Shown here: positions 38,855 to 47,793 of the stretch, in pieces
How positions within the stretch are numbered: the first letter of the stretch is position 1
How the letters are laid out: each line of letters begins with the position of its first letter
NCBI RefSeq assembly: GCF_004352835.1
Contig: NZ_SJSB01000004.1
Span: forward strand, 236,067-300,066
Reading direction: 5' to 3'
Source of the DNA: Marinomonas flavescens
GTDB lineage: Bacteria; Pseudomonadota; Gammaproteobacteria; Pseudomonadales; Marinomonadaceae
Length of the DNA: 64,000 nucleotides
Position numbers and translations under genes: made by a program
Notes under the pieces: model-generated
Database searches by the model: none
The model's input: only the letters and a program-made list of their open reading frames with translations
Told to the model about the DNA's origin: nothing

Positions 38855-39321
38855 TATAAGTGTGAACTCTGTTGGCTGATGCGAACAAATGCACAGGAAA
38901 AGGAGCTAATTAAGATTTTAGCCCAGAATAGTGACAACGATTCGTAGTGTTTAGGCAAATGGAGTGCGCGATGCGTTTATAAAAATAAAAACGATTTTAT
39001 GCGGTCGCCGCCAAATCAATAACAAAAAGTCCCTATACTGGTCTCGTTTTTTTGCTTTTTTACGAAACAACGCGAACGCGCGGCCGAGCAATTAATGAGA
39101 TTTCCTTCCCACTGACACAGATTTATCCGAATCATGCGGTTTATTATTTAAGATTAACTGTTACAGAGGTAAGATAGAGGGCCGAAGTGTCGCTTCGGCA
39201 GTATTCATTCAATTCTCAGTGTCTTATCTTCGAGGTGTTCTGTTGCCTCTTACCCTCTGTGAATGTGAATATAACAGTAAAAACTAAGTGCTTCAATTAT
39301 AAAGGAAAGCAATCTTTGGTT
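38855..39321. other. Divergent rne/rluC leader region
   Basis: 467 bases with no supported gene. An open frame that extends rluC upstream by 45 codons lacks family match. The region must hold the rne and rluC promoters. In E. coli the long rne 5' UTR is the site of RNase E autoregulation, and the length here would allow the same, but I could not identify the hairpins with confidence. Confidence 0.45.
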
Positions 39322-40293
39322 ATGTCGGACTCAGATCAAAATTCCACAGAGCGACCAGCGGTACGCTATGTGACGATTGACGAGAATAATTCTGGTCAAC
39401 GAATCGATAACTTCCTTGTTACTCTGCTAAAAGGAGTACCTAAAGGTAAGCTTTATAACCTTTTGCGCAAGGGGGAAATTCGCGTTAATAAAAAACGCAC
39501 CAAACCAGATTATCGATTGCAGCACGATGATATTGTACGGATTGCGCCTATTGTCTTAGCGCCAATACCGGATAAACCTACCCTGTCAGATAAGCTAAAG
39601 GACAGCATAGAGTCTCGTATCATCTATGAAGATAAAGGCCTGATCGTGGTGAATAAGCCTTCAGGGCTGGCGGTACATGGTGGTAGTGGCTTGAGTTTTG
39701 GTCTTATCGAAGTGATTCGTCAAATGCGGCCACAAGAAAAGTTCACTGAGCTTGTTCATCGATTAGATCGTGATACGTCTGGTTTGATCATGATTGCCAA
39801 AAAACGCAGCGTACTGAAAGAACTGCATACGGCGCTTCGTGAAAAAGAAGGCGTGCAAAAAACCTATCTTGCGTTGGTGTATGGCAGCTGGCCAAAACGC
39901 AAACTTCAGGTGAATGCTCCGTTGCTGAAAAACGAGCTGAAATCCGGTGAGCGTGTTGTGAAAGTTCATACTGACGGCAAAGAAAGTTTAACGCGCTTTA
40001 AATTGGTTCGTCAATTTGAAGGCTACAGCTTGGTCGAGTGTGAACCAGTAACAGGGCGTACTCACCAAATTCGAGTGCATGCTTTGCACGCTGGGTATCC
40101 GATCGTCGGTGATGATAAATATTCTCCGGTTGAATCATTAAAAGAAACCAAAGCCCTTGGCTTTAAACGATTGTGCCTGCACGCAACGCGCTTGGACATC
40201 ATGCTTAATGGCGAACGCATGTTGTTTGAAGCGCCATTGGACAAAGAATGGCAGGCGTTAATGAATGAAAAATTAGACGCGGTGTTTCCATAA
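39322..40293 (+). CDS. rluC: 23S rRNA pseudouridine synthase RluC
   Basis: 323 residues: an S4 RNA-binding domain (GQRIDNFLVTLLKGVPKGKLYNLLRKGEIRVNKKR), then the RluA-type catalytic domain with VHRLDRDTSGLIMIAKK (catalytic Asp), KTYLALVYG and RTHQIRVHALHAGYPIVGDDKY. RluC makes pseudouridines 955, 2504 and 2580 in E. coli 23S rRNA. The position divergent from rne is the conserved rne-rluC arrangement. ATG at 39322 was used, giving MSDSDQNS. Confidence 0.95.
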   Translation: MSDSDQNSTERPAVRYVTIDENNSGQRIDNFLVTLLKGVPKGKLYNLLRKGEIRVNKKRTKPDYRLQHDDIVRIAPIVLAPIPDKPTLSDKLKDSIESRIIYEDKGLIVVNKPSGLAVHGGSGLSFGLIEVIRQMRPQEKFTELVHRLDRDTSGLIMIAKKRSVLKELHTALREKEGVQKTYLALVYGSWPKRKLQVNAPLLKNELKSGERVVKVHTDGKESLTRFKLVRQFEGYSLVECEPVTGRTHQIRVHALHAGYPIVGDDKYSPVESLKETKALGFKRLCLHATRLDIMLNGERMLFEAPLDKEWQALMNEKLDAVFP

Positions 40294-40322
40294 AGCGTCT
40301 GACTAACGAAAATTGATCAAAG

Positions 40323-40365
40323 GAGCGGATAATTATTACCAGATAATTACCCGCTCTTTTTTTTT
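40323..40365 (+). terminator. Rho-independent terminator of rluC
   Basis: GAGCGG-TAATTA / TAATTA-CCGCTC stem followed by nine Ts, 30 bases after the stop. Confidence 0.9.
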
Positions 40366-40500
40366 GCTTTGTGTTTTCTGCCCTTCGTTTGAGCGATGCT
40401 CGTTTGAGTGATGCATGTCAGCGCCATGATGGTGAAAAATCGCTAGCATTCAACGACGGTATTCGTCGTTTTTGACGGTCATCTTGGTGTAGGAGTGTGT

Positions 40501-41967
40501 ATGAAGGCGGGTGGTGTCAAAATTGTTCCCGGCATTGTGTCTATTGGCTTGGCATTGTTAATTTGGTTTGTCGTGCCGGTCCCTGAGGGTGTGTCAGTCA
40601 ATGCGTGGCATTTATTGGCGTTGTTTGTTGCTACTGTGGTTGCCATTATCGGGAAGGTCATGCCGATTGGTGCGTTGGCGATTTTAGCCATCACGCTGGT
40701 TGCGATAACGGGGGTGACGAATGACAGCCCCTCAGGCGCTATTAAAGATGCGCTAAGTGGCTTTTCTAATTCTCTTATTTGGTTAATCGGTATTGCGATT
40801 GTTATTTCTCGTGGGTTGGCTAAAACGGGCTTGGGCAACCGAATTGGTTATTATTTTATTTCTTTATTTGGTAAAAAAACCATCGGCATTGGTTATGCGC
40901 TGGCATTGTCTGAATTGGTGATTGCGCCAGTGACGCCAAGCAATACCGCACGTGGTGGCGGTATTATTCACCCGATTATGAAATCCATTGCCAGTAGTTT
41001 TGGTTCTTCTCCAGAAGACGGCACCTCTCGTAAAATAGGCCATTATCTTGCCTTGGTGAATTACCATATAAACCCGATTACATCGGCTATGTTTATTACC
41101 GCGACCGCGCCAAATCCTCTTATTGTAAAACTGATTGCCGATGCGACCGGAGCCAGTATTAGTATTTCTTGGGGAACTTGGGCGTTGGCTGCTTTGTTGC
41201 CAGGGTTGGTGTGTATAGCCTTGGTGCCTTTGGTGATTTACGCCATTTATCCACCTGAAATCAAAAGTACGCCAGACGCCAGCCGTTACGCAAAATCCAA
41301 GTTGGCAGAGATGGGGGTCATGAGTTACGGCGAAAAAGTCATGGTAGCGGTATTTGCTCTGTTGCTTTTGTTGTGGGCTGGCGTGCCGGCCATGTTATTG
41401 GGTCCTGAGTTTGCGGTAAACACGACGGCGGTGGCTTTTTTAGGCTTGTCTGTGCTGTTGATTAGCGGCGTCTTGAGTTGGGAGGATGTACTGAAAGAAA
41501 AATCCGCTTGGGACACAGTAGTGTGGTTTTCCGCTTTGGTGATGATGGCTACTTTTTTAAACAAGCTTGGCTTGGTGCATTGGTTCTCGACCGTGGTGCA
41601 AAGCAATATTGAGCAATTCAATCTGAGTTGGGGAGTGTCTGTCGTCATCTTAGTCGCGGTGTATTTTTATGTGCATTACTTTTTTGCCAGTACGACCGCT
41701 CATATCACCGCCATGTTTGCCGCTTTTTATGCCGCTGGGCTGGCTCTAGGCGCACCGCCTTTATATCTTGGTTTATTACTTGCGGGAGCATCTTCTTTAA
41801 TGATGTCTTTGACTCATTATGCCACCGGCACATCGCCCATCATCTTTGGGTCAGGCTATGTTTCCATGGAAGACTGGTGGATCATGGGCTTTATTATGAG
41901 TGTCGTGAATTTAGCCGTCTGGGGAATCGTCGGCGGACTTTGGTGGAAAGTCTTAGGGTATTGGTAA
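40501..41967 (+). CDS. DASS-family (SLC13/CitT-type) dicarboxylate/anion transporter
   Basis: 488 residues with 11-12 membrane segments. The two SNT-like substrate motifs are visible (PVTPSNTARGGGIIHP and the second near SLTHYATGTSPIIFGSGY), with FITATAPNPL and DTVVWFSALVMMATFLNKLGL as in CitT/YflS/TtdT. These proteins exchange or import di- and tricarboxylates such as 2-oxoglutarate, malate, citrate or tartrate; the substrate cannot be fixed from sequence. ATG at 40501 has GGAG at five bases; GTG two codons upstream is too close. It stands alone. Confidence 0.9.
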   Translation: MKAGGVKIVPGIVSIGLALLIWFVVPVPEGVSVNAWHLLALFVATVVAIIGKVMPIGALAILAITLVAITGVTNDSPSGAIKDALSGFSNSLIWLIGIAIVISRGLAKTGLGNRIGYYFISLFGKKTIGIGYALALSELVIAPVTPSNTARGGGIIHPIMKSIASSFGSSPEDGTSRKIGHYLALVNYHINPITSAMFITATAPNPLIVKLIADATGASISISWGTWALAALLPGLVCIALVPLVIYAIYPPEIKSTPDASRYAKSKLAEMGVMSYGEKVMVAVFALLLLLWAGVPAMLLGPEFAVNTTAVAFLGLSVLLISGVLSWEDVLKEKSAWDTVVWFSALVMMATFLNKLGLVHWFSTVVQSNIEQFNLSWGVSVVILVAVYFYVHYFFASTTAHITAMFAAFYAAGLALGAPPLYLGLLLAGASSLMMSLTHYATGTSPIIFGSGYVSMEDWWIMGFIMSVVNLAVWGIVGGLWWKVLGYW

Positions 41968-42023
41968 TATCAATACAGTCAGTGGTTAATGACGGACAGT
42001 AACTGGCTAACAGTAGATTCAAT

Positions 42024-42056
42024 AAAAAGGGTGACCACGAGGTCACCCTTTTTTTA
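42024..42056. terminator. Bidirectional terminator between the DASS transporter and phoX
   Basis: A perfect GGGTGACC / GGTCACCC stem has a four-base loop, with A and T runs on both sides. Confidence 0.92.
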
Positions 42057-42069
42057 TGATTTGTTTACC

Positions 42070-43971
42070 TTACGACAATTTAGGAATGCCGGTTAGGTAG
42101 CCAACCGCTGCGCCGTAACGATCTTTGTAATTGGCGCGAATGTACGGGTCTAATACGTCTTTTACTTTATCATGCAGTGGGCTGCTCCAATCACCTGGGT
42201 GTTGGAAGTTGCTCATGATGTAAGTCCAGCCGTTGAGCTCATCTACGGCGTGCAAGCCGGTTGATTCTGCGCCTGCTGGGGTAGATAAAATGCGCGCTAG
42301 TTCACCGCTGTCAACGTTATACGCCCACAAGAAGTTATTCACGTGATTGCCGCTGTCTTCACCGATAAATAAGGTGCGCAATGCTTCAGAATACTTAAGG
42401 TTATCTGGGTTGGAAATACGGTCTGCATGCGCCGTGTTGCCAAGTGCATCAGGCACCATTAGGTCTTCACCGATCAAGTTCGCTGGCGCTTCCATACGAA
42501 CCGATACCCATTCGCTGTCAATGGCGTGGCCATGATTGTCTTTTTGACCACCGGTTAGTGTGTGTTCATAAACCGCACCGGCTTTTGGGCCTTCTACATG
42601 AATGTCTGTACTGCCATCTGTCATGGTTTTGTAGATGTAAGACATCGCCGAGTAGGCTTTTTTATCTTTGATGTTAACAGTCGTGCCTTCCATTTTAGTG
42701 AAGCCTAGAGACGCGCCAATCAAAGCCGCATAGCGGTGAGTTTCTAGGAAAGCGGCTTCTTTTTCCATGCCAGGTTTCAATTTTACCCAGTTGGTTTTTC
42801 CGCTGTAGCCAATCTTGGTGAAGCTGGCGTCTTTAGGGTCTTTTTTATGGATTTCCATGATGTCGCTTGATTTTATGCCGGCATCTACAAGGCGTTGGAT
42901 CTCGTCGCTGTTTGCTTCGCCGAGCTTGATCCACGTTAGGTTGCCTGCGCCCGATCCTTTGCCAGACGTTTGATGCCATTTAGCAGCGTACAATGTACCG
43001 GCTGACAGGTCGCGTGGCTTGTCCGCAATAAACATAAACAAGCCGCTGTTGGTGAAATCGTCGCCCATCAATACGGTGCGCTCATCTGGCATGACTTGCA
43101 CAAGCTCATGAGAAAGTCGTCCCATGCAGTAATGCTTTATGACAGAGCCAGTGCCGTCTTTATTAACGGTAACTTCTGGCATGTGGCCGTAGTTGTAAGG
43201 TTTGGCTTTGTTTTCATCGCCAAATAAATTTTTACTGTAGGCTTTGAATTGTTTGTTATCTGGGTCTGAAGCATCTGGCTGATATTCTTCACTGGAAAGG
43301 TGAGTGCCCCAAGGAGACAAGCTCGCGCCACAGGTGATCCACAAGCCGCCAACGTTTGAAGTGTCTACGTTGTGGTATTTAACCAGCTTAAGTTCACCGG
43401 TTTCTGGATTTTGATCCAAGGTCAGGATGGCAACAGGAGAAGGTAGGCGACCGTACATTTCATTGCCAGCGCCATCGCGACTGGTGTATTCAAACTGCAC
43501 CACGGCAAAAACATGGTTGCCGTATACGCCAGCGACCTTTGCGTCTTTAACTGTCAGTAGGCTAGAGCCATCGGGACAGTCAGAGAAGAACTGACGATTA
43601 TTAAAAGTAGGATCTGTAATGGGTTTATTATTGATATCATAATAACCACCCGCAACGAGTGTATTGCCCTGACCATCTGGCACGCGGTCACCCGATACAA
43701 AGAAAGCGTGATAATCCAATTTCACTAAGCGGCTAGAGCCATCTTCAAATTTCAACTGCATGGCGGCGTTGGTGTAAGCGGTGGCCATGGCAGCGGGATT
43801 ACTAAGAGAGGGCGCTGTCATAGGAACAAAGCTGACGGAAGATAAAGGCGCCTCTGTCATATTTTCCGCAAACGCTTTCGCGCTAAACATGCCACCAGCT
43901 AGTGGTAGCAATGGCGCGCCAGCCATAAAGCTCAGCATGCGGCGACGGGTGTTATCAATTGACTGACTCAT
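42070..43971 (-). CDS. phoX: PhoX-type alkaline phosphatase, Tat-exported
   Basis: 633 residues. The N-terminus carries a twin-arginine signal (TRRRMLSFMAGAPLLPLAGG, cleavage near AKAFA). The mature protein has the PhoX/DUF839 pattern: WITCGASLSPWGTHLSSEEY, LSHELVQVMPDERTVLMGDDFTNSGLFMFIAD, and ALRTLFIGEDSGNHVNNFLWAYNVD. PhoX is a Ca/Fe-dependent periplasmic phosphomonoesterase widespread in marine bacteria under phosphate limitation. Tandem PhoB-type boxes lie 98 bases upstream. Confidence 0.93.
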   Translation of the reverse strand: MSQSIDNTRRRMLSFMAGAPLLPLAGGMFSAKAFAENMTEAPLSSVSFVPMTAPSLSNPAAMATAYTNAAMQLKFEDGSSRLVKLDYHAFFVSGDRVPDGQGNTLVAGGYYDINNKPITDPTFNNRQFFSDCPDGSSLLTVKDAKVAGVYGNHVFAVVQFEYTSRDGAGNEMYGRLPSPVAILTLDQNPETGELKLVKYHNVDTSNVGGLWITCGASLSPWGTHLSSEEYQPDASDPDNKQFKAYSKNLFGDENKAKPYNYGHMPEVTVNKDGTGSVIKHYCMGRLSHELVQVMPDERTVLMGDDFTNSGLFMFIADKPRDLSAGTLYAAKWHQTSGKGSGAGNLTWIKLGEANSDEIQRLVDAGIKSSDIMEIHKKDPKDASFTKIGYSGKTNWVKLKPGMEKEAAFLETHRYAALIGASLGFTKMEGTTVNIKDKKAYSAMSYIYKTMTDGSTDIHVEGPKAGAVYEHTLTGGQKDNHGHAIDSEWVSVRMEAPANLIGEDLMVPDALGNTAHADRISNPDNLKYSEALRTLFIGEDSGNHVNNFLWAYNVDSGELARILSTPAGAESTGLHAVDELNGWTYIMSNFQHPGDWSSPLHDKVKDVLDPYIRANYKDRYGAAVGYLTGIPKLS

Positions 43972-44069
43972 GGTTATTATTCCTTTCTGTATTCAGGGTT
44001 TGCCCGTAATAAAGTAAAAAGCACGAAGATATTGGTTTATAACTGCCGATGCAGTAAATCACGTCGGCC

Positions 44070-44109
44070 ATGACGCTTTCGTGACAGCAAAATGATCTTT
44101 TTATGTCAG
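44070..44109 (-). promoter_or_regulatory. Tandem Pho boxes (PhoB sites) upstream of phoX
   Basis: Read on the minus strand, four heptamers are spaced by exactly four bases: CTGACAT, AGATCAT, CTGTCAC, GCGTCAT. This is the 11-base periodicity of PhoB half-sites, with the last pair closest to the CTGTCAT-N4-CTGTCAT consensus. Two PhoB dimers could bind side by side, consistent with induction of phoX at low phosphate. Confidence 0.75.
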
Positions 44110-44204
44110 ATCAATGAAATAGTCTGAGAGTTAGAAAAGAGAGAGGGCGCGCTAGGTGTGATAATCTAGCGGGATATATTTCATAATGTGTTGGGTGTTT
44201 GTAC

Positions 44205-44948
44205 ATGAGTTCGGAGTTTGATCGGCCTAATTTTGTGATGATTCGTCGTCAATTTGATTTTCGTGGTATTGAAATGGGTCGCTGGGTAAAACCTGATGAG
44301 CGCGATCGAGCGGCGGTGAATTTTTATCAAGCGTTATGCGACTTGATGGACGTGCTGCAGGGGCCTGAAACACTGATTTCATTACGTGGCACCCTAGGGC
44401 TTCAATTTGGTAAAGGTGGACGACCCGGCGTGGCGGCCCATTATATGCCAGCCACACGGCAGTTAGCGTTAGCAAAAAATGCCGGCGCGGGGTCGCTCGC
44501 GCACGAGTGGTACCACGCATTCGATCATTATATGGGGGACAAAATGTTTCCTGTTTTGGGCGCGCAATCCTTTGCCTCATCCAACTGGCTAACCGCGACT
44601 AAGATGCAGCCTCATCCGCTAAACACACTATTAGAAAATTGCTTTAAAGTGATTATGCTCAATGCGGAGGGAACCGCGCCAAGTGCGCTGTTTGATGCTT
44701 CGAAACGAACAGATCAGACATTAAATATTGTCTATTACGCCAAGCCAGAAGAATTGTGCGCCAGAGCCTTTGAAGCCTTTATTGAAGACGAAAAGCCCCA
44801 AAGTCGTTTTCTTGTGAAAGGCAGTCGCTATTCAGACGAAGCCAAAGCAGGACTCTACCCACAAGGCACGCAGCGTGAACACATAAACGCTGCTTTTAAA
44901 GCCTATTTTTCAAGGCTTGGGGCTGCGTTACATCGACAACAGAGTTAA
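44205..44948 (+). CDS. CLCA_X-family protein with zincin motif (LPD1-like)
   Basis: 247 residues. The middle holds LGLQFGKGGRPGVAAHYMPATRQLALAKNAGAGSLAHEWYHAFDHYMGD. This matches the LPD1 domain of phage and plasmid polyvalent proteins, with an intact HExxH zinc-protease motif in HEWYHAFDHY. A second Glu/Asp-rich region follows (EELCARAFEAFIEDE), a plausible third-ligand helix. Gammaproteobacterial relatives are called CLCA_X proteins, of unknown function. It may be a metalloprotease acting on an unknown target. ATG at 44205 was used. It is the last normal gene before the SOS cassette. Confidence 0.75.
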   Translation: MSSEFDRPNFVMIRRQFDFRGIEMGRWVKPDERDRAAVNFYQALCDLMDVLQGPETLISLRGTLGLQFGKGGRPGVAAHYMPATRQLALAKNAGAGSLAHEWYHAFDHYMGDKMFPVLGAQSFASSNWLTATKMQPHPLNTLLENCFKVIMLNAEGTAPSALFDASKRTDQTLNIVYYAKPEELCARAFEAFIEDEKPQSRFLVKGSRYSDEAKAGLYPQGTQREHINAAFKAYFSRLGAALHRQQS

Positions 44949-44990
44949 TTGCGCCTCGTAAAACTGGGCTTTTTGTGGGGCTTTAAAAAG

Positions 44991-45080
44991 AACTGTATAA
45001 ATATGCAGTACCCGCTTTATGTTCTTATTTCTAAATTGCTTGCTACATGAGTCGCGATTCTTCTGAATCAGCTCTAAAAA
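44991..45080. repeat. Diverged direct repeat, copy A (LexA-like box plus remnant lysR 3' end)
   Basis: These 90 bases match 47794-47891 in the same orientation, at roughly 75-80% identity by eye with small indels. The shared order is AACTGTATAAATAT(G/A)CAG, then TTATGTTC..., then GCTACATGA, then CTGAATCAG(C/T)TCTAAAAA. In copy B the last part is the 3' end of a lysR gene. Here the minus strand still reads FLELIQ but no gene follows, so it looks like a leftover or duplicated gene end. The LexA-like core is CTGT-N8-GCAG at 44993-45008. Confidence 0.8.
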
Positions 45081-45173
45081 TTATCAATGGTATAGGCAAA
45101 AACCTATGAGAATTATAGAGCTCGTCAAAAATGCCTTAGGCTGACTCTTTGAGGAAGGCTAAAGTAAATCTGG

Positions 45174-45872
45174 TCAAGTAAGATTTGTTTTTTGGACAAC
45201 GTTCTCGTAAAAGCGTTGCCCAAACTCATTCATTGTTGCAGAGCCTTTGTAAAAATTATTTCCTCCAATTGGTAAGTCTAAGAGGCCTGTGGACATTAAT
45301 GGCTGAAAGTTGATTTTTGCACTTTCTTCTTTAATCTTTGTTTTCTGACTGGGGTCTGATTCAGCATTTACTCTCTTTAAAAGATTGTAATAATCTTTAA
45401 GGGTTGGAATCCCGATATATGGATGTATTTGTTCAATACTAAATAACAAAGTGTTGTACTCATCAGAAGTAAATGATTTGGTTAGAAATGTTGCTTTGAA
45501 TAGTTGGCCAAGTAGCTTGGCCTTTAGCTCGTTATGGTATCTATCTAGATATAGGATTGTTTCTTCAATAATCTTCTTCTGGTTTTTTTCATTGGATAAA
45601 TGTGACTGTAATTGTTCCGCTTCAGTTTCACTTAGCTCATTAATTACACCTATAAAATTTGCGAATTTACGTAGAGTGTGAGCATTGTTTATTGCACTGA
45701 CACCTTTAACGACAGCGATGAGGCTCCCAATTATTGGGATGTCTTTTAGTAATTCGTTGTCATTCATCGTAGATATCACTGTATCTAACGATGCTTCCGC
45801 AATGCTTCCTAGAGCGCTTTTAACACTCGATTCACGCGATGCGGCAATTAACCCTTTAGTATGATCTACCAT
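45174..45872 (-). CDS. Unknown protein of SOS cassette (all-helical, hydrophobic GS/IPIIG motif)
   Basis: 232 residues, no signal peptide. A short N-terminal region is followed by NELLKDIPIIGSLIAVVKGVSAI at about 38-60, a hydrophobic glycine-containing helix. A charged helical region runs to about 150 (INELSETEAEQLQSHLS, ILYLDRYHNELKAKLLGQLFKATFL), then a variable end. I do not recognise a named family; the KDIPIIG core recalls a widespread group of small uncharacterised proteins. AGGAAC precedes the ATG. It is divergent from umuD, with a consensus LexA box 131 bases before its start, so SOS control is possible. Confidence 0.75.
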   Translation of the reverse strand: MVDHTKGLIAASRESSVKSALGSIAEASLDTVISTMNDNELLKDIPIIGSLIAVVKGVSAINNAHTLRKFANFIGVINELSETEAEQLQSHLSNEKNQKKIIEETILYLDRYHNELKAKLLGQLFKATFLTKSFTSDEYNTLLFSIEQIHPYIGIPTLKDYYNLLKRVNAESDPSQKTKIKEESAKINFQPLMSTGLLDLPIGGNNFYKGSATMNEFGQRFYENVVQKTNLT

Positions 45873-46003
45873 AATATGTTCCTTTGGTTTGCATGTATTG
45901 AAATTATCATCCTTATGTTTCTATGTCCCTCATTTCTGGTCTTTAGGTAAAGAGCTCTTCATTTCGCAAAAATTCGCTTGGTCTTTCGTCTTCTCTGAAA
46001 CTA

Positions 46004-46023
46004 TACTGTATATATATACAGTA
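46004..46023. promoter_or_regulatory. LexA box (SOS operator), perfect palindrome
   Basis: TACTGTATATATATACAGTA is a perfect 20-base palindrome identical to the E. coli LexA consensus. It ends 13 bases before the umuD ATG and lies 131 bases before the divergent unknown gene, so it could control both. The central TATATA may also serve as a -10. Confidence 0.93.
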
Positions 46024-46036
46024 TTTAGGATGACCT

Positions 46037-46483
46037 ATGCGTGTTTCTTATCTTGGTGTTTCAGAGTCTGCTTCTTTTATTGCTGGTAACAGTGTGCGAA
46101 TTCCGCTTTATGTGGATTCTGTGTCGGCGGGTTTTCCATCGCCTGCTCAGGACTTTGTTGAAAAATCCTTAGACTTAAATGAGTTCTGTGTGGCTCACCC
46201 AACTGCGACGTTTTACGTGCGCGCTCAGGGGGATTCGATGATCGATGTGGGTATCCTGTCGGGCGATGTGTTAGTGGTGGATCGGTCGTTAACGGCGCGC
46301 CATGGGGATATTGTGATCGCGTGCATTCATGGGGAAATGACGGTAAAAATGCTGGAGTTAAAGCCAAACGTATTGCTTCGCCCAAAGAACAAGGCCTATA
46401 AGGCGATTCCTATTACCGAGGAATCCGAGCTGGAAATCTTTGGCGTGGTGGCGGGTGTGGTTCGTAAGTATGATCGTCATTAA
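46037..46483 (+). CDS. umuD: UmuD-like subunit of DNA polymerase V (LexA-type self-cleaving)
   Basis: 148 residues, UmuD size. The cleavage site is Ala31-Gly32 (VSAGFPSP). The serine-lysine pair is Ser67 (QGDSMID) and Lys104 (MTVKML). RecA-stimulated self-cleavage would give UmuD', which joins UmuC for translesion synthesis. The gene has no LexA DNA-binding domain. ATG at 46037 sits behind AGGATG, 13 bases after a consensus LexA box. Its stop overlaps the umuC start. Confidence 0.95.
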   Translation: MRVSYLGVSESASFIAGNSVRIPLYVDSVSAGFPSPAQDFVEKSLDLNEFCVAHPTATFYVRAQGDSMIDVGILSGDVLVVDRSLTARHGDIVIACIHGEMTVKMLELKPNVLLRPKNKAYKAIPITEESELEIFGVVAGVVRKYDRH

Positions 46484-47754
46484 TGCAGACTGTCTTTGCG
46501 CTTGTCGATTGCAATAACTTCTACGCGAGTTGCGAGAAGCTGTTTCGACCCGATCTGAAACATACCCCTGTGGTGGTGTTATCGAATAACGACGGCTGTG
46601 TGGTAGCGCGTTCTAAGGAGGTGAAAGCGCTGGGGTTGAAAATGGCGGTGCCGGTCTTTCAGATTCAAGACGAGATAAGAAAGCACGGCATTGTGTGCTT
46701 TTCGTCGAATTACGCTTTGTACGCGGATTTGTCGAATAGAGTGATGACGATCATTGAGGAAGAGGCGCCACGAGTGGAGGTGTATTCCATTGATGAGGCG
46801 TTTATGGATTTAACCGGAGTTGACCATGTGGTGGATTTACTCACCTTCGGAAAACAAGTAAAAGCCAAAGTAGACAAATGGACGGGGATTGCGGTGGGTA
46901 TTGGCATTGCGCCCACCAAAACGCTGGCAAAATTAGCTAATCATGCCGCGAAAAAATACCCAGCCACTGGGTCTGTCGTGAATTTGATGGATAGCGACCG
47001 ACAACGACGATTGATGGCGCTGGTCGATGTGAGTGATGTGTGGGGTGTTGGTCGACGGACCACTGAGAAGTTGAGAGCAAAGGGTATTCATACCGCGTTA
47101 GACTTGGCCGATGCGAACCCAAAAGAAATACGAGCTGGATTCTCGGTTGTGCTCGAGCGCACGGTTCGTGAATTGAATGGTGTCTCTTGTTTGGATTTAG
47201 AAAGTATAAGGCCAACCAAGCAGCAAATCATTTGTAGTCGATCGTTTGGTCACAAGGTGACAGACAAGCAAGCGCTGCGTGAGGCCATCGCCAAATACAC
47301 CACCAGAGCGGCCGAAAAACTACGAGGCGAGCAGCGCCTTTGTCGCGTGGTCAGCGTGTTTGTCCGTACCAGTCCGTTTATTCCCAGTGAACCGCAATAC
47401 TCACAAACTCAATCGGCAGAGTTGCCCAGCCCAACGGACGACACACGAGATTTATTAGAGGTAACCGATGCTATCTTTCAACAACTTTATAAAGAAGGCT
47501 TTCGCTACGCAAAAGCTGGCGTGATGCTTGCGGATTTCTACGAACACGGTGACGTTCAAGAAGATCTCTTTAGGCCATCAACCAATAAGGCCAATTCAAA
47601 AGCCCTGATGGGCGTCGTGGACAAAATAAACCACAGCGGCCTCGGCAACGTTTTCTTTGCCTCTCAAGGCGTGTCAGCTCAGTGGTCAATGAAGAGAGAG
47701 TACCTATCGCCAGCGTACACAACCAGATGGGAAGAGTTACCAAAGGTTTTTTGA
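46483..47754 (+). CDS. umuC: UmuC-like Y-family DNA polymerase V catalytic subunit
   Basis: 423 residues. The Y-family core is complete: ALVDCNNFYASCEKLF (first catalytic Asp), NNDGCVVARS, YSIDEAFMDLTGV (Asp-Glu pair), GIGIAPTKTLAKLANHAAK, the helix-hairpin-helix VWGVGRRTTEKL, and a little-finger domain. A DUF4113-like C-terminus (YKEGFRYAKAGVMLADF, then SPAYTTRWEELPKV) is typical of UmuC. It copies past lesions after SOS induction. It overlaps umuD by one base. Confidence 0.96.
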   Translation: MQTVFALVDCNNFYASCEKLFRPDLKHTPVVVLSNNDGCVVARSKEVKALGLKMAVPVFQIQDEIRKHGIVCFSSNYALYADLSNRVMTIIEEEAPRVEVYSIDEAFMDLTGVDHVVDLLTFGKQVKAKVDKWTGIAVGIGIAPTKTLAKLANHAAKKYPATGSVVNLMDSDRQRRLMALVDVSDVWGVGRRTTEKLRAKGIHTALDLADANPKEIRAGFSVVLERTVRELNGVSCLDLESIRPTKQQIICSRSFGHKVTDKQALREAIAKYTTRAAEKLRGEQRLCRVVSVFVRTSPFIPSEPQYSQTQSAELPSPTDDTRDLLEVTDAIFQQLYKEGFRYAKAGVMLADFYEHGDVQEDLFRPSTNKANSKALMGVVDKINHSGLGNVFFASQGVSAQWSMKREYLSPAYTTRWEELPKVF

Positions 47755-47793
47755 TGCGAATGTCACTTTGATGTTTTGTGTGGTTTTATCAAT

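Noticed and set aside
39187..39321. Upstream extension of rluC by 45 codons
   Set aside because: The added residues have no RluC similarity, and ATG at 39322 gives a normal N-terminus.
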